Of a stretch of 64,000 bases of DNA, positions 23,176 to 31,889 are shown piece by piece. Both the position numbers and the translations under genes were made by a program. Origin of the DNA: Brachybacterium halotolerans (lineage in GTDB: Bacteria > Actinomycetota > Actinomycetes > Actinomycetales > Dermabacteraceae); NCBI RefSeq assembly GCF_016623465.1, contig NZ_JAEDAJ010000002.1:260093-324092 (forward strand), written 5' to 3'. The notes beneath the pieces were generated by a model. The model worked only from the letters and a program-made list of their open reading frames with translations. It ran no database searches and had not been told where the DNA came from. Positions within the stretch are counted from its first letter, which is position 1. Every line of letters begins with the position of its first letter.

Positions 23176-24849
23176 ATGACGAGCGATCCGCGGACCGCCG
23201 GAGCCTCGCGCTCCGCCTCCGCTTCCCCAGTTCCCACTTCTTCGTCCGACGCACCGCCGACCTCCGCGTCCGCCCCCTCCGACGACGTCCTCGAGGTCGA
23301 CGTGATCGTCCTCGGCGGCGGACCCGTCGGCGAGAACGCCGCCCAGTACGCGATCGAGGGCACGGGGCTCACCGCGGCGATCGTCGAGGGCGAGCGCATG
23401 GGCGGGGAGTGCTCCTACTGGGCGTGCATGCCCTCGAAGGCGCTGCTGCGCCCGCTCGACGTGCGCGCCGCGGCCGCGCACCTGCCGGGCATCACCACCC
23501 CGGAGATCGACGTCGAGGAGCTGCTCGCGCGGCGCGACGACTGGGTCTCCCACTACGACGACACCGGCCAGGTGCAGTGGGCCGAGGGCGCGGGCCTCAC
23601 CGTGGTGCGCGGCCACGGGGCGCTCAGCGGTGAGCGCGAGGTGACCGTGCGACCGGCCGACGGGGCGGGCTCCGACGGGGCGCCTGCCGGCGACGACGCG
23701 CCCCGCGTGCTGCGCGCCCGCCGGGCGGTCGTGCTCGCGACCGGCAGCGAGCCGGTGATCCCCGCGCCCTACCGTGAGCTCGCGCCGTGGACCTCGCGCG
23801 ATGCGACCGGGGTGAAGGAGGTGCCGGGGCGCCTGCTGATCGTCGGCGGCGGCGTGGTCGCCTGCGAGGCGGCGACGTGGATGCGCGCACTGGGCAGCGA
23901 GGTCACGATGCTGGTGCGCGGCGAGCGTCTGCTGCCGTCGGCGGAGCCCGAGGCCTCCGAGCACGTGCGCACGGGTCTCGAGGCGATCGGGGTCCGCGTC
24001 ATCACCGGCGCCTCGGCCCAGCACGCCACGCGGGATGGCGTCTCGCAGGACGCCGCCGAGGAGAGCGGGATCGGTCGCGTGCACGGCGGCGAGGTGCGGG
24101 TGCACATCGCGGGCGCAGCGGGAACCGGCACGGCGGGAGCCGGTGCGCAGGACGGTGGGGCCAGGGGTGGTAACAGCGGCGAGGAAGATGGGGACTTCAC
24201 GGCCGACGAGATCCTCGTGGCGACCGGCCGTCGGCCCCGACTGCAGGACGTGGGGCTCGAGGCCGTCGGACTCTCCCCCAACGATGTCAGGGGCGGGGCT
24301 CTGCCCGACTGGCTGCGGGCCGTCGGGGATGCGAGCGGCGAGGCGCCGCTCACCCATTGGGGCAAGTACCGGGCGCGCGTGATCGGCGAGGAGATCCGGG
24401 ACGCCGCCCTCGCGGACGTCGAGCCCACGCCTCCTCCCGAGCCGGTCGCGGAGGGCCGGGCGGTCCCGCAGGTCGTGTTCACGGATCCGCAGGTGGCGAG
24501 CGTCGGGCTCATCGAGAGCGCGGCGCGGGACGCGGGCTTCGACGTGGTCGTCGCCCAGGTGCCCTTCGAGGGGTCGGCCGGCAGCGCGCTGCTGCGCGAC
24601 GACGCCTCCGGGGTCGCGAAGATCGTCGTGGACGCGGTGACCCGCCGGCTGCTCGGGGCGACCTTCGCGGGCCCGGACGCCGCGGAGATCGTGCACGCGG
24701 CGACCGTCGCGATCGTCGGCGAGATCCCGGTCGACGTGCTGCGCCACGCGGTGCCGAGCTACCCGACGGCCTCCGAGCTGTGGCTGCGTCTGCTCGAGGA
24801 GCTGCCGCGCGAGTACCGGCACGCGGCGCCGCAGGGGCGGCGAGAGTAG
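23176..24849 (+). CDS. FAD-dependent pyridine nucleotide-disulfide oxidoreductase
   Basis: The protein has 557 residues. After a Ser/Ala/Pro-rich N-terminus (about 45 residues) come the FAD motif VIVLGGGPVGENAAQYA and the redox motif GGECSYWACMPSK, with a CxxxxC cysteine pair as in lipoamide dehydrogenase and mercuric reductase. The NAD(P)H domain has LLIVGGGVVACEAATWMRALG and ILVATGRRP. The C-terminal dimer interface has HAVPSYPTASELW in place of the lipoamide dehydrogenase HxHPTxSE, so the lipoamide role is unlikely. Known relatives are simply called NAD(P)/FAD-dependent oxidoreductases; the substrate is unknown. It is divergent from the GntR regulator. A long linker (about 295-345) rich in Gly/Ala interrupts the NAD domain. 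Confidence 0.87.
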   Translation: MTSDPRTAGASRSASASPVPTSSSDAPPTSASAPSDDVLEVDVIVLGGGPVGENAAQYAIEGTGLTAAIVEGERMGGECSYWACMPSKALLRPLDVRAAAAHLPGITTPEIDVEELLARRDDWVSHYDDTGQVQWAEGAGLTVVRGHGALSGEREVTVRPADGAGSDGAPAGDDAPRVLRARRAVVLATGSEPVIPAPYRELAPWTSRDATGVKEVPGRLLIVGGGVVACEAATWMRALGSEVTMLVRGERLLPSAEPEASEHVRTGLEAIGVRVITGASAQHATRDGVSQDAAEESGIGRVHGGEVRVHIAGAAGTGTAGAGAQDGGARGGNSGEEDGDFTADEILVATGRRPRLQDVGLEAVGLSPNDVRGGALPDWLRAVGDASGEAPLTHWGKYRARVIGEEIRDAALADVEPTPPPEPVAEGRAVPQVVFTDPQVASVGLIESAARDAGFDVVVAQVPFEGSAGSALLRDDASGVAKIVVDAVTRRLLGATFAGPDAAEIVHAATVAIVGEIPVDVLRHAVPSYPTASELWLRLLEELPREYRHAAPQGRRE

Positions 24850-24874
24850 CGGGGCCGCGGCGCTGGGCGCGGCG

Positions 24875-25372
<498 letters not shown>

Positions 25373-25581
25373 GCCTTCCCATCCCCCTCGTCGCGAGGTG
25401 ACCCGGCCCTGCGCCTCGGTCGGTGAGGCCTCGCGACGTGACGACCCCAGCCAGGACCGGCGATCCCCACCAGGGCACACCCGGCACTGTGGACGAGTCG
25501 GCTGTCATCGGGAGGAATGCCGTCGCGGCGCGATGAATCACTCCTCCTCTCTGCCCTGCGGTGACCCCGCCGCGGCATCCC

Positions 25582-26091
25582 TTAGTACCCGACGCGGCCG
25601 TCGATCGCCTCGCGCACGAGGTCGAGATGCCCCAGGTGCCGGGCGTACTCCTCGATGAGGTGGGTGAGGATCCATCGCAGGTTCACGCGCTCCCCGCGGC
25701 GCAGTCCGCGCACCGGGCCGTCGAGGTCCGTCCAGCTCGCCGCGGCGGCGCGCGTGGTCTCGATCTCGCGGCGGTAGCGCTCGACGTCGGCGAGCGCGGT
25801 GGCGGGGTCGGCGTCCTCGAAGTCGCCGTCGGGGCTGGTCTGCGTGCAGTAGTAGTCGGGGAGCTCCTCGTCGAGCGTGACCTCGCGCAGCCAGTACGCC
25901 TCGACCTCGGTGAGGTGGCGGAGGATCCCGATCGGGCTCAGGGTGGAGGGCGGGAGGGGCCTCTTGCACAGCTGCGCGGCGTCCAGGCCGTCGATCTTCA
26001 GCAGCAGGGTCTCGCGATAGAAGTCGACCCAGTGATCCAGGGTCTCTCGCTCCCCCGCGACCATGGGGCCGAAGCGTCTCGTGTCGTCCAT
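25582..26091 (-). CDS. DinB family protein (DUF664 type)
   Basis: This 169-residue protein is a four-helix DinB-type fold. Possible metal ligands are His59 (ILRHLTEVE), His144 and His152/155 (ILTHLIEEYARHLGHLDLVREAIDG), in the spacing common to the DUF664 group. Actinobacterial members are often mycothiol- or bacillithiol-transferases, but the substrate here is unknown. The ATG has CAGACT 7 nt upstream and no ribosome site, so the mRNA is probably leaderless. It lies divergent to the acetyltransferase gene at 26174. Confidence 0.85.
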   Translation of the reverse strand: MDDTRRFGPMVAGERETLDHWVDFYRETLLLKIDGLDAAQLCKRPLPPSTLSPIGILRHLTEVEAYWLREVTLDEELPDYYCTQTSPDGDFEDADPATALADVERYRREIETTRAAAASWTDLDGPVRGLRRGERVNLRWILTHLIEEYARHLGHLDLVREAIDGRVGY

Positions 26092-26098
26092 GGCGGGA

Positions 26099-26104
26099 AG
26101 TCTG
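26099..26104 (-). promoter_or_regulatory. Putative -10 element of a leaderless promoter
   Basis: CAGACT on the minus strand lies 7 nt upstream of the ATG at 26091. It is a weaker match than TANNNT. Confidence 0.35.
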
Positions 26105-26161
26105 CGGCCCGAGACCGTCCGTGGCCAGGGAATTTCCTTGTCAAGTCCCGCGAGCCCGCCC

Positions 26162-26167
26162 TATCTT
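26162..26167 (+). promoter_or_regulatory. Putative -10 element of a leaderless promoter
   Basis: TATCTT lies 6 nt upstream of the GTG at 26174, with no ribosome site. Confidence 0.55.
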
Positions 26168-26173
26168 CGCGCC

Positions 26174-26683
26174 GTGGACATCACGCTGCGGCCGCTCCGT
26201 CGCGAGGACGCGCGCGCGATCGTCACCGCCGAGGACGACGCGACGGTGCGGTTCCTCAGCGGAGGCCGCAGCACGGTGCAGGGCACCGAGGAGTACGTCG
26301 ACCGCCTCGAGCGCGAGGCGGCAGAGGGTCGCTCGAAGCGCGCCTTCGGCATCTGGGCCGACGGGGCCTGCGTGGGCACCGTCGACGTCGACCCGCAGGT
26401 CACCGACGGACTCGAGCCGGGCGACGTGAACATCGCCTACGGGGTCGCGCCGTGGATCCGCGGACGGGGCGTCGCGGTGCGCGCCGTCGATCTGGTGTGC
26501 GGGATCGTCGCGGAGCGGAACCTGGGCGAGCGGGCGGCGATCCGAGCGTCGGCCGAGAATTCCGCGTCGCAGCGCGTGGCGGAGAAGGCCGGTTTCACGT
26601 TCTCGCACGAGATGCGCAGCGCGACCGATGTCGACGGCCAGGGGAAGCCGGAGGTGCTCCGGGTGTTCGTGCGGGAGTTGTGA
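26174..26683 (+). CDS. GNAT family N-acetyltransferase (RimJ/RimL-like)
   Basis: This 169-residue acetyltransferase starts DITLRPLRREDARAIV, then has AFGIWADGACVGTVDVD and the acetyl-CoA motif ending IAYGVAPWIRGRGVAVRAVDLVC, followed by RASAENSASQRVAEKAGF, the typical RimJ/RimL order. It would transfer an acetyl group from acetyl-CoA to an amine, possibly a protein N-terminus. The substrate is unknown. The GTG start is chosen because the family motif begins immediately after it and TATCTT lies 6 nt upstream. Confidence 0.85.
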   Translation: MDITLRPLRREDARAIVTAEDDATVRFLSGGRSTVQGTEEYVDRLEREAAEGRSKRAFGIWADGACVGTVDVDPQVTDGLEPGDVNIAYGVAPWIRGRGVAVRAVDLVCGIVAERNLGERAAIRASAENSASQRVAEKAGFTFSHEMRSATDVDGQGKPEVLRVFVREL

Positions 26684-26832
26684 GAGCGACCGACGGCGCA
26701 GGATCTCCCAGGCACACAGCGTCGAGAGTCGAACGCCGCATCCAGGCCTTGAGATGAGCACCGGGCGTCCCGTGCGGCCTGGACGGCCGTGATGACGTCG
26801 TTCACGACCGCCGCCACCCAATAGGTACATGC

Positions 26833-26838
26833 CATACT
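26833..26838 (+). promoter_or_regulatory. Putative -10 region or operator of the padR gene
   Basis: CATACT lies 7 nt upstream of the PadR gene ATG within an AT-richer stretch (ataggtacatgccatactta, 26821-26840). The tacatg/catact arrangement could also be part of a PadR operator; the evidence is weak. Confidence 0.3.
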
Positions 26839-26845
26839 TAGCTCC

Positions 26846-27295
26846 ATGTCCGACCTACCCACCCCCGACGCCGCGCACCCTCGTTGGCCCTCCACCTGGG
26901 TGCGCGCACTCCTGCCCCTCGCGATCCTGGTGAGCCTCGAGGAGCGTCCGCTCCACGGGTATGCGATCGCGCAGAGCGTCGGCGCGCTCGGGTTCGGAGT
27001 CCCCAAGGGCGGCTCGCTCTATCCGGCGCTCGCGCGGCTCGAGGAGGCCGGGACGATCGTCGCCCAGTGGGTGCCCGGCCCGTCGGGCCCGGCGCGCCGC
27101 GAGTACACGCTCACCGCGTCCGGACGCGAGCGCCTCGCAGCAGAGCGCTCCCGGCTCACCGAGCTCTCCTCCGCACTGGCGCCTGCGTCCTCCGGCAGCG
27201 CCCGGACGTCGGCCGATTCCTCGCCGACCCCGATGATCGAGAGCCCCAGCCCGCACCCGAGCACGATCGGAGGTCCCGACGATGATGGAAGCTGA
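26846..27295 (+). CDS. PadR family transcriptional regulator
   Basis: This 149-residue regulator has the PadR winged helix at residues 20-110: LAILVSLEERPLHGYAIAQSVG, then GGSLYPALARLEEAGTIVAQW and REYTLTASGRERL. A Ser/Pro-rich C-terminal tail (about 110-149) follows. It overlaps the next gene by 14 bp in another frame, so the pair is translationally linked. The partner is a membrane protein with HAAS-like segments, a pairing common for PadR genes in bacteria. It probably represses its own operon. Confidence 0.88.
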   Translation: MSDLPTPDAAHPRWPSTWVRALLPLAILVSLEERPLHGYAIAQSVGALGFGVPKGGSLYPALARLEEAGTIVAQWVPGPSGPARREYTLTASGRERLAAERSRLTELSSALAPASSGSARTSADSSPTPMIESPSPHPSTIGGPDDDGS

Positions 27296-28445
27296 TCACG
27301 ACGACGCACGCTCCCGCACCCACGTGACCGAACGCCCGACGGGTCCTGAGCTGAGCCGCGTGGCCCGCGCGTTCCAGTCCGCCCGAGGCATCGACGGCGA
27401 CGCGGACTGGGCCGAGCTCGCGCTCATCCGCATGGTCTTCGAGGACGTGCGCATCGATGTCGCCGAGAAGCAACTCATGGACGCGGCCGCCACCGTGAGC
27501 GAGGCCCAGGAATCCCCGAAGCCCCTGTTCGGACGGCCCTCCGAGTGGGCGGACCAGCAGGCGGAGGAGCTGCGCGAGGTGGGGCTCGACGTCTTCGAGG
27601 ATCCCCTGGTGATGGGCCTGCGCGAGGGCGCGGTGACGACCCTGGGCGTCGCCTCCGGGCTCAGCGCCCTGTTCTTCCTCAGCCAGCTCCTGGACCTGCT
27701 CTTCGGCGGTGACGCCGGGCCGACGGACCTCACGATCGGCTTCGCACTCATGCCGCTGCTGCTCGCTGCGCTGCTCGTGGTGCTGATCGCGGTCTACAAG
27801 CGGACCGTCGCACGGTTCCGCTTCCCGATCGTGGTTGCGCTGTGCGCGGCGGTCGTCGTCCTCGGCGCCGGCGGCGCCGCGAGCATCCTCATGCTCCTCG
27901 AGCAGAGAAGCCCCGACGTCCACCTGACATGTGGCTGGAGCATCCTCCTGGTGCCCCTGTACGCGGCCCTGACCTGGGTGGTCGCGAAGCTCTGGCGCGC
28001 GCCGGCGGACGCCCCCGGGCACGAGGAGAACCTGACCCCTCAGCAGATCCTGGACTCCGCGCACCTGGACGACAACGCGTGGACGGCTCGCGCCCGCGCC
28101 GCGCTGCGCCGCCGGGACGACCTCACCGACGCGCGCGTCGACGCCGCGCTCACCGAAGCGCGCGCCCATGCGGCGGAGGCCGGATCGTCCCTGCTCGAGG
28201 AGTTCGGCTCCCCCGAGGGGTGCTCCCTGAAGATCCCGAAGGACCCGCGCACCGTCGCCCGCCGCATGACCGTCTTCTTCGCCGTGCTCGCGCTGCTGTG
28301 GCTCGCCCTCGCGCTGGCCAATGCTGCCGACGCGGGGTGGGCGCTGAGCTGGAGTGTCGCGCCGCCCGCCCTGCTCGTCATCGTCTGCGGCGCCCAGGCC
28401 GTCTGGCACGCGAGGACCTGGCGCCGGGCCGTCCGAGCCAGCTGA
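27282..28445 (+). CDS. PadR-associated membrane protein with HAAS-like segments
   Basis: This 387-residue protein has a cytoplasmic N-terminal part (1-110) with FGRPSEWADQQAEELREVG, followed by four hydrophobic helices (about 117-135, 148-168, 182-200, 217-233). A second soluble part follows (about 245-320, with LLEEFGSPEGCSLKIPKDPRT), and two C-terminal helices (about 328-347, 352-370). The FGRPSE/FGSPEG segments resemble the HAAS signalling domains that pair with PadR regulators. The role is probably sensory or modulatory, but this is inference. The start overlaps the padR gene by 14 bp. Confidence 0.6.
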   Translation: MMEADHDDARSRTHVTERPTGPELSRVARAFQSARGIDGDADWAELALIRMVFEDVRIDVAEKQLMDAAATVSEAQESPKPLFGRPSEWADQQAEELREVGLDVFEDPLVMGLREGAVTTLGVASGLSALFFLSQLLDLLFGGDAGPTDLTIGFALMPLLLAALLVVLIAVYKRTVARFRFPIVVALCAAVVVLGAGGAASILMLLEQRSPDVHLTCGWSILLVPLYAALTWVVAKLWRAPADAPGHEENLTPQQILDSAHLDDNAWTARARAALRRRDDLTDARVDAALTEARAHAAEAGSSLLEEFGSPEGCSLKIPKDPRTVARRMTVFFAVLALLWLALALANAADAGWALSWSVAPPALLVIVCGAQAVWHARTWRRAVRAS

Positions 28446-28479
28446 ATCCCCCAGCCCCACTGCTCTGTCACCCGCCCGC

Positions 28480-28485
28480 TACGCT
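28480..28485 (+). promoter_or_regulatory. Putative -10 element of a leaderless promoter
   Basis: TACGCT lies 6 nt upstream of the GTG at 28492, with no ribosome site. Confidence 0.5.
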
Positions 28486-28491
28486 CACCTC

Positions 28492-28977
28492 GTGGCCGAC
28501 GACTCCCCCACCCTGACGCTCTTCCACGGTCCGCCGGGATCCGGGAAGACGACACTCGCCCGGCAGCTCGAGGACGACGGCGCGGGCGTGCGGATCTCGA
28601 CCGACGACTGGCAGGCCGCTCTCGGCGTCGACGTGGCCGACCCCGACTTCCACGAGCTGCTGCAGGCCCGTCTCTACGCCCACGCCCTCACCCTGCTGGA
28701 GCACGGGGTCGACGTGATCCTCGAGGACGGCCTCTGGATGCGTGCCGAGCGCACTCGCACGTTCACCGACGCCCGTGCCCGCGGCGCGCGCATCCACTGG
28801 CACGTCTTCGACGTCGCACCAGAGGAGCTGGGTCGCCGGCTCGGTGCGCGTGCGGCAGCGGGAGCGCCCGGCGCAGTGCCGATCCCGCCCACAGAGCTCG
28901 CACGGATCCTGGGGCTCGTCGAACCGCCGACCGATGACGAGCTCACCGCCGTCGACGCGGTGACCGTGCATCACTGA
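28492..28977 (+). CDS. P-loop ATP-binding protein (AAA_33/zeta-toxin-like kinase)
   Basis: This 161-residue protein has Walker A GPPGSGKTT at 13-21, then RISTDDWQAALG and VILEDGLWMRAERTRTFTDARARGARIHWHVFDV. This layout is the AAA_33/gluconate-kinase-like or zeta-toxin-like group, which phosphorylates small molecules or acts as a toxin. No antitoxin-like gene is next to it, so a metabolic or resistance-type kinase is more likely. The substrate is unknown. The start GTG is supported by TACGCT 6 nt upstream. Confidence 0.8.
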   Translation: MADDSPTLTLFHGPPGSGKTTLARQLEDDGAGVRISTDDWQAALGVDVADPDFHELLQARLYAHALTLLEHGVDVILEDGLWMRAERTRTFTDARARGARIHWHVFDVAPEELGRRLGARAAAGAPGAVPIPPTELARILGLVEPPTDDELTAVDAVTVHH

Positions 28978-29069
28978 CGTCCGGTCGGTGCGCGGCGGGA
29001 CGGACTCAGTGATCCCGCCTGTACCTCGCTCGTCGCAGTGGGCGAGGGCTGCGGCACCACGTCGTCTGT

Positions 29070-29075
29070 CAGACT
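29070..29075 (+). promoter_or_regulatory. Putative -10 element of a leaderless promoter
   Basis: CAGACT lies 6 nt upstream of the ATG at 29082; it is a weaker match than TANNNT. Confidence 0.35.
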
Positions 29076-29081
29076 TCCGGG

Positions 29082-29690
29082 ATGGCGACGAGGGTGCTCC
29101 TGCTCCAGCATGGTGAGAAGCGACGGACAGCCGGTGACCCCGTCCTGACGTCTCGTGGGAGGGCACAGGCGGAAGCCGCAGCTCGACTCCTCACGAGGCT
29201 GCATCCCGTGGCCCTCGTCAGCAGTCCCCTGGCTCGCGCCCGCGAGACCATCGCCCCGCTCTCAGACGCGCTCGGCCTCGACGTCGACATCGACCTCCGG
29301 CTCCGCGAACGCATGAACCTCGACGCGGGTGAATCGGTGGAGGAGTTCGTCCGTGCTTGGTCGCGCTCGAGCACCGAGCGATCCTGGTCGCCGCCGCGGG
29401 GCCGCTCGTCCTGCTCCACCGCGCGGGACATGATGCGCGCGGTGGAGAGCCATGCCGTGGATGGCTCCGTCGTCGTCCTCGCCACCCATGGCGGGGCGAC
29501 GATCGACCTGCTGCGCTCCGTCCTGGGCGACGACGAACTGGAGCGACGCGCGCCAGCACTCATCCAACAGGGCGTGCCCGGCGGGGCCGTGACGTCTCTC
29601 GTCCCGAGCGACGGGTCATGGGCCGTGCATACGATCGCTGATGACTCACACGTGCCCGGAGGTCAGAACTCCGGTCACGCGCCTGCTTGA
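29082..29690 (+). CDS. Histidine phosphatase family protein with a QHG motif
   Basis: This 202-residue protein resembles the phosphoglycerate-mutase-like histidine phosphatases. The phosphorylated His10 lies in LLLQHGEK, where family members have RHG, so the first catalytic arginine is replaced by Gln9. The second histidine is His136 in VLATHGGATIDLL, and SSPLARARET near residue 47 matches the phosphate pocket. Whether it is active is open. The segment RSSTERSWSPPRGRSSC is Arg/Ser-rich but stays in frame. The substrate is unknown. Confidence 0.75.
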   Translation: MATRVLLLQHGEKRRTAGDPVLTSRGRAQAEAAARLLTRLHPVALVSSPLARARETIAPLSDALGLDVDIDLRLRERMNLDAGESVEEFVRAWSRSSTERSWSPPRGRSSCSTARDMMRAVESHAVDGSVVVLATHGGATIDLLRSVLGDDELERRAPALIQQGVPGGAVTSLVPSDGSWAVHTIADDSHVPGGQNSGHAPA

Positions 29691-29732
29691 ACGCTGTCCC
29701 TCGCTGTCGCGAGGCGTGCTCGCACCCGACCA

Positions 29733-30173
29733 TCAACGAGGTGCTGCGACGCAGCGGAACCGCTCGACCCCGGGATAGACCTCGCCGAGCGAGTGCGTGG
29801 AGAACCCGCACGCCGCGTAGAAGCCCACCACGTCCGCATCGGTCTCGGCCATCAGTCCGACACCCTCCGGAAGAGTGCGCCTCAGCTCCCGCAGGATCCG
29901 TCGGCCATACCCACGCCGTCCGGACGCCTTACGGACCGCGAGGGCCTCGACGGCCCATGTCGACGCATCAGAGGTCGGACCGGCCGCAATCGCAGCGAGC
30001 ACCCGGCCGTCGTCGCCGCGCAGGACCCAGGAGTGTCGCGAGCGGACGAGCGCCCGCGCGCGGTCCGTTCTGGCGGTCGCGCCGCCCGCGAATGCTGTCG
30101 CGAGCAGGCTCACGGCAGCCTGAGAGGTGGACGGATCGACGGGCTCGAATCGCGACGTCTCCTCTGAGGGCAC
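29733..30173 (-). CDS. GNAT family N-acetyltransferase
   Basis: This 146-residue acetyltransferase has [25 protein letters not shown] with the acetyl-CoA-binding Q/RxxGxG/A motif (RRGYGRRIL), then [21 protein letters not shown]. Substrate unknown. The GTG start at 30173 is supported by TAGGTT 6 nt upstream on the minus strand. Its promoter and that of the divergent ABM-domain gene are only 13 bp apart. Confidence 0.8.
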   Translation of the reverse strand: MPSEETSRFEPVDPSTSQAAVSLLATAFAGGATARTDRARALVRSRHSWVLRGDDGRVLAAIAAGPTSDASTWAVEALAVRKASGRRGYGRRILRELRRTLPEGVGLMAETDADVVGFYAACGFSTHSLGEVYPGVERFRCVAAPR

Positions 30174-30179
30174 TCCATG

Positions 30180-30185
30180 AACCTA
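30180..30185 (-). promoter_or_regulatory. Putative -10 element of a leaderless promoter
   Basis: TAGGTT on the minus strand lies 6 nt upstream of the GTG at 30173. It faces the divergent TACCCT at 30199. Confidence 0.5.
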
Positions 30186-30198
30186 CTCCGCCCCGTCC

Positions 30199-30204
30199 TA
30201 CCCT
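30199..30204 (+). promoter_or_regulatory. Putative -10 element of a leaderless promoter
   Basis: TACCCT lies 6 nt upstream of the ATG at 30211. The two divergent start codons are only 37 bp apart. Confidence 0.45.
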
Positions 30205-30210
30205 TGCCCC

Positions 30211-30522
30211 ATGACCTTCGTGAACGCAGGCACCCTCGGCACCGTCGCCGGAGCACGGGACGAGCTCGTCTCCCGGCTGATCCAGCGCAACGACCGTCTC
30301 CGCAAGCTCGGCTGCCTCGCCTACGAGGTCGGCACGAACGACGAGGAGCCCGACACCGTCTTCGTCGTGGAGATCTGGGAGAGCGCGCAGGCGCACCGCG
30401 AGTCGCTCTCGGACCCGGACGTCTCCGCCGCGATCACCGCGGCGCGCCCACTGCTCAGCGGTGCCTTCGGCGGGTTCCGCTTCGACGTTGCCGGTTCGCC
30501 GCTGCGCTCCGAGGGCGCCTGA
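30211..30522 (+). CDS. Antibiotic biosynthesis monooxygenase (ABM) domain protein, quinol-monooxygenase-like
   Basis: This 103-residue single-domain protein has the ABM layout: TFVNAGTLGTVAGARDELVSRLIQRNDRLRKLGCLAYEVG, then EPDTVFVVEIWESAQAHRESLSDPDVSAAI. The family forms dimers with a ferredoxin-like fold and includes quinol monooxygenase YgiN. The length is typical. The substrate is unknown. Confidence 0.85.
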   Translation: MTFVNAGTLGTVAGARDELVSRLIQRNDRLRKLGCLAYEVGTNDEEPDTVFVVEIWESAQAHRESLSDPDVSAAITAARPLLSGAFGGFRFDVAGSPLRSEGA

Positions 30523-30561
30523 GAGGACTCCTGGGGTCGACGGGCCCGGTCCTCCACCGCA

Positions 30562-31698
30562 TCACTCCTGCGCGCCGGTCCTTGAGCGTCCGGCCCCGCG
30601 CGCCTCGCGGGCGGTCGCGACGTCGTCGACCACGACCACGATGTGGCGCAGGCTCGTCAGCAGCGACCCGTAGAGCGGCCAACTCGTGCTGCGCAGGCCC
30701 TCCCTGCCCGTGAGCGCGTCGGCCAGGGCGTCGATCCGGTCCAGGATCGGGGCGACGTCCGCGTCCGGGTCCGCGACGGACCGCCCGGTGTCGCCGACCA
30801 GATCGGCCCATTCCTCCCGGAACTTCTGGTCCCACGGACGTTCCGCACCGCTGGCCTCGCGCAGGGTGCGAGCCATGTGCCGCAGGTGGGAGACGCCCTC
30901 GTCGATCCTGGCGAGGATCTGCTCGTATCCGCTCCTGTCCTCGGGCGGTACCGCTCCGTTCTCCTCCGGTGAACGCTGAGAGCGCAGGCGATTTCGCGGG
31001 TTGGCGCGTCTGCTCTCGTGCGCCGTTCTCACCGTCGACCATGCGGACGCGAGGTCGCTGCTCATCGACTCGGTCTCCTCGAGCCATTCCTGAGCGCGAT
31101 CGGTCTCCCACGACGTGCGGAACTCGTCGGCCATCGAGATGAGCACCTCGCCCATCCGGCGGTTCACGCTGTCCACGTATCGCGCCGCCTGCCGGTCGCG
31201 CAGCGGCGGGATCAGCAGCAGGTTCACCACGATCCCCACCAGCGCGCCCAGCGCGACCTCGAGGATGCGATCGGTCAGCAGGCCCACGTCGCCCGCCGAT
31301 CCGGCCCCGAGCACGAAGATCACGGTGGTCGCGATCGCGATGCCCTCCTCCCGGATCCATCGGATCCTGGCCAGGGCGAGCGCCACCAGGAGCGCGATTG
31401 CGAGGGTCCACACCGAGGTCCCGAGCGCCGCGCCGACCACGAAGGAGAGCGCCACCCCGAGCCATGAGGCCACCGTGGACTGGGCGCCTCGGCGGAAGGA
31501 CTCGAAGACCGTCGGATACACCGTGAGCAGCGCGACCCAGGGCGCGAGGAACGGCATCGTGGAATGCAGGACCTCCGCCGCCAGCCACCAGGCGAACCCC
31601 GCGGCGAGCACGGACTTCACGATCTGGAGGAGGTCGGTGACGGTCTCGGGGCGCAGGCCCCGGGGTCGAGGCATCTCGCGCGGTCGGAACGGACGCAT
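30562..31698 (-). CDS. FUSC/ArAE family inner-membrane protein
   Basis: This 378-residue protein has an N-terminal membrane domain of about six helices (residues 25-165; LQIVKSVLAAGFAWWLAAEVL and PFLAPWVALLTVYPTVFESFRRGAQ are characteristic) and a long helical cytoplasmic C-terminal half. The FUSC/ArAE_1 group includes aromatic-acid exporters. No periplasmic adaptor gene, as used in Gram-negatives, is expected or present. The ATG at 31698 has TAGCGT 7 nt upstream and no ribosome site. Confidence 0.82.
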   Translation of the reverse strand: MRPFRPREMPRPRGLRPETVTDLLQIVKSVLAAGFAWWLAAEVLHSTMPFLAPWVALLTVYPTVFESFRRGAQSTVASWLGVALSFVVGAALGTSVWTLAIALLVALALARIRWIREEGIAIATTVIFVLGAGSAGDVGLLTDRILEVALGALVGIVVNLLLIPPLRDRQAARYVDSVNRRMGEVLISMADEFRTSWETDRAQEWLEETESMSSDLASAWSTVRTAHESRRANPRNRLRSQRSPEENGAVPPEDRSGYEQILARIDEGVSHLRHMARTLREASGAERPWDQKFREEWADLVGDTGRSVADPDADVAPILDRIDALADALTGREGLRSTSWPLYGSLLTSLRHIVVVVDDVATAREARGAGRSRTGAQE

Positions 31699-31705
31699 CC
31701 CGAAC

Positions 31706-31711
31706 ACGCTA
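31706..31711 (-). promoter_or_regulatory. Putative -10 element of a leaderless promoter
   Basis: TAGCGT on the minus strand lies 7 nt upstream of the FUSC gene's ATG. Confidence 0.5.
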
Positions 31712-31889
31712 CGCACCCCGAGACGCACACGCGAGGACTCCTGCTCACGCACGCCGTCCACCGCCCGCCACCCACCGCCGCGCGGGCTCCGCGCAGGACC
31801 CCGCAGGTGCCCGCTCCGGCGCCGTCGCCCGCGCGAGACGCTGCCGTGGGAAGCTTGCGTGCACCGGACGACGCACGAGGAGGTCGACG

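Noticed and set aside
28492..28977. Zeta-toxin of a toxin-antitoxin pair
   Set aside because: No antitoxin-like gene lies next to it, and the P-loop kinase group is broad.
29384..29440. Possible frameshift in the histidine phosphatase gene
   Set aside because: The Arg/Ser-rich stretch looked odd, but motifs on both sides stay in one frame and spacing is normal.
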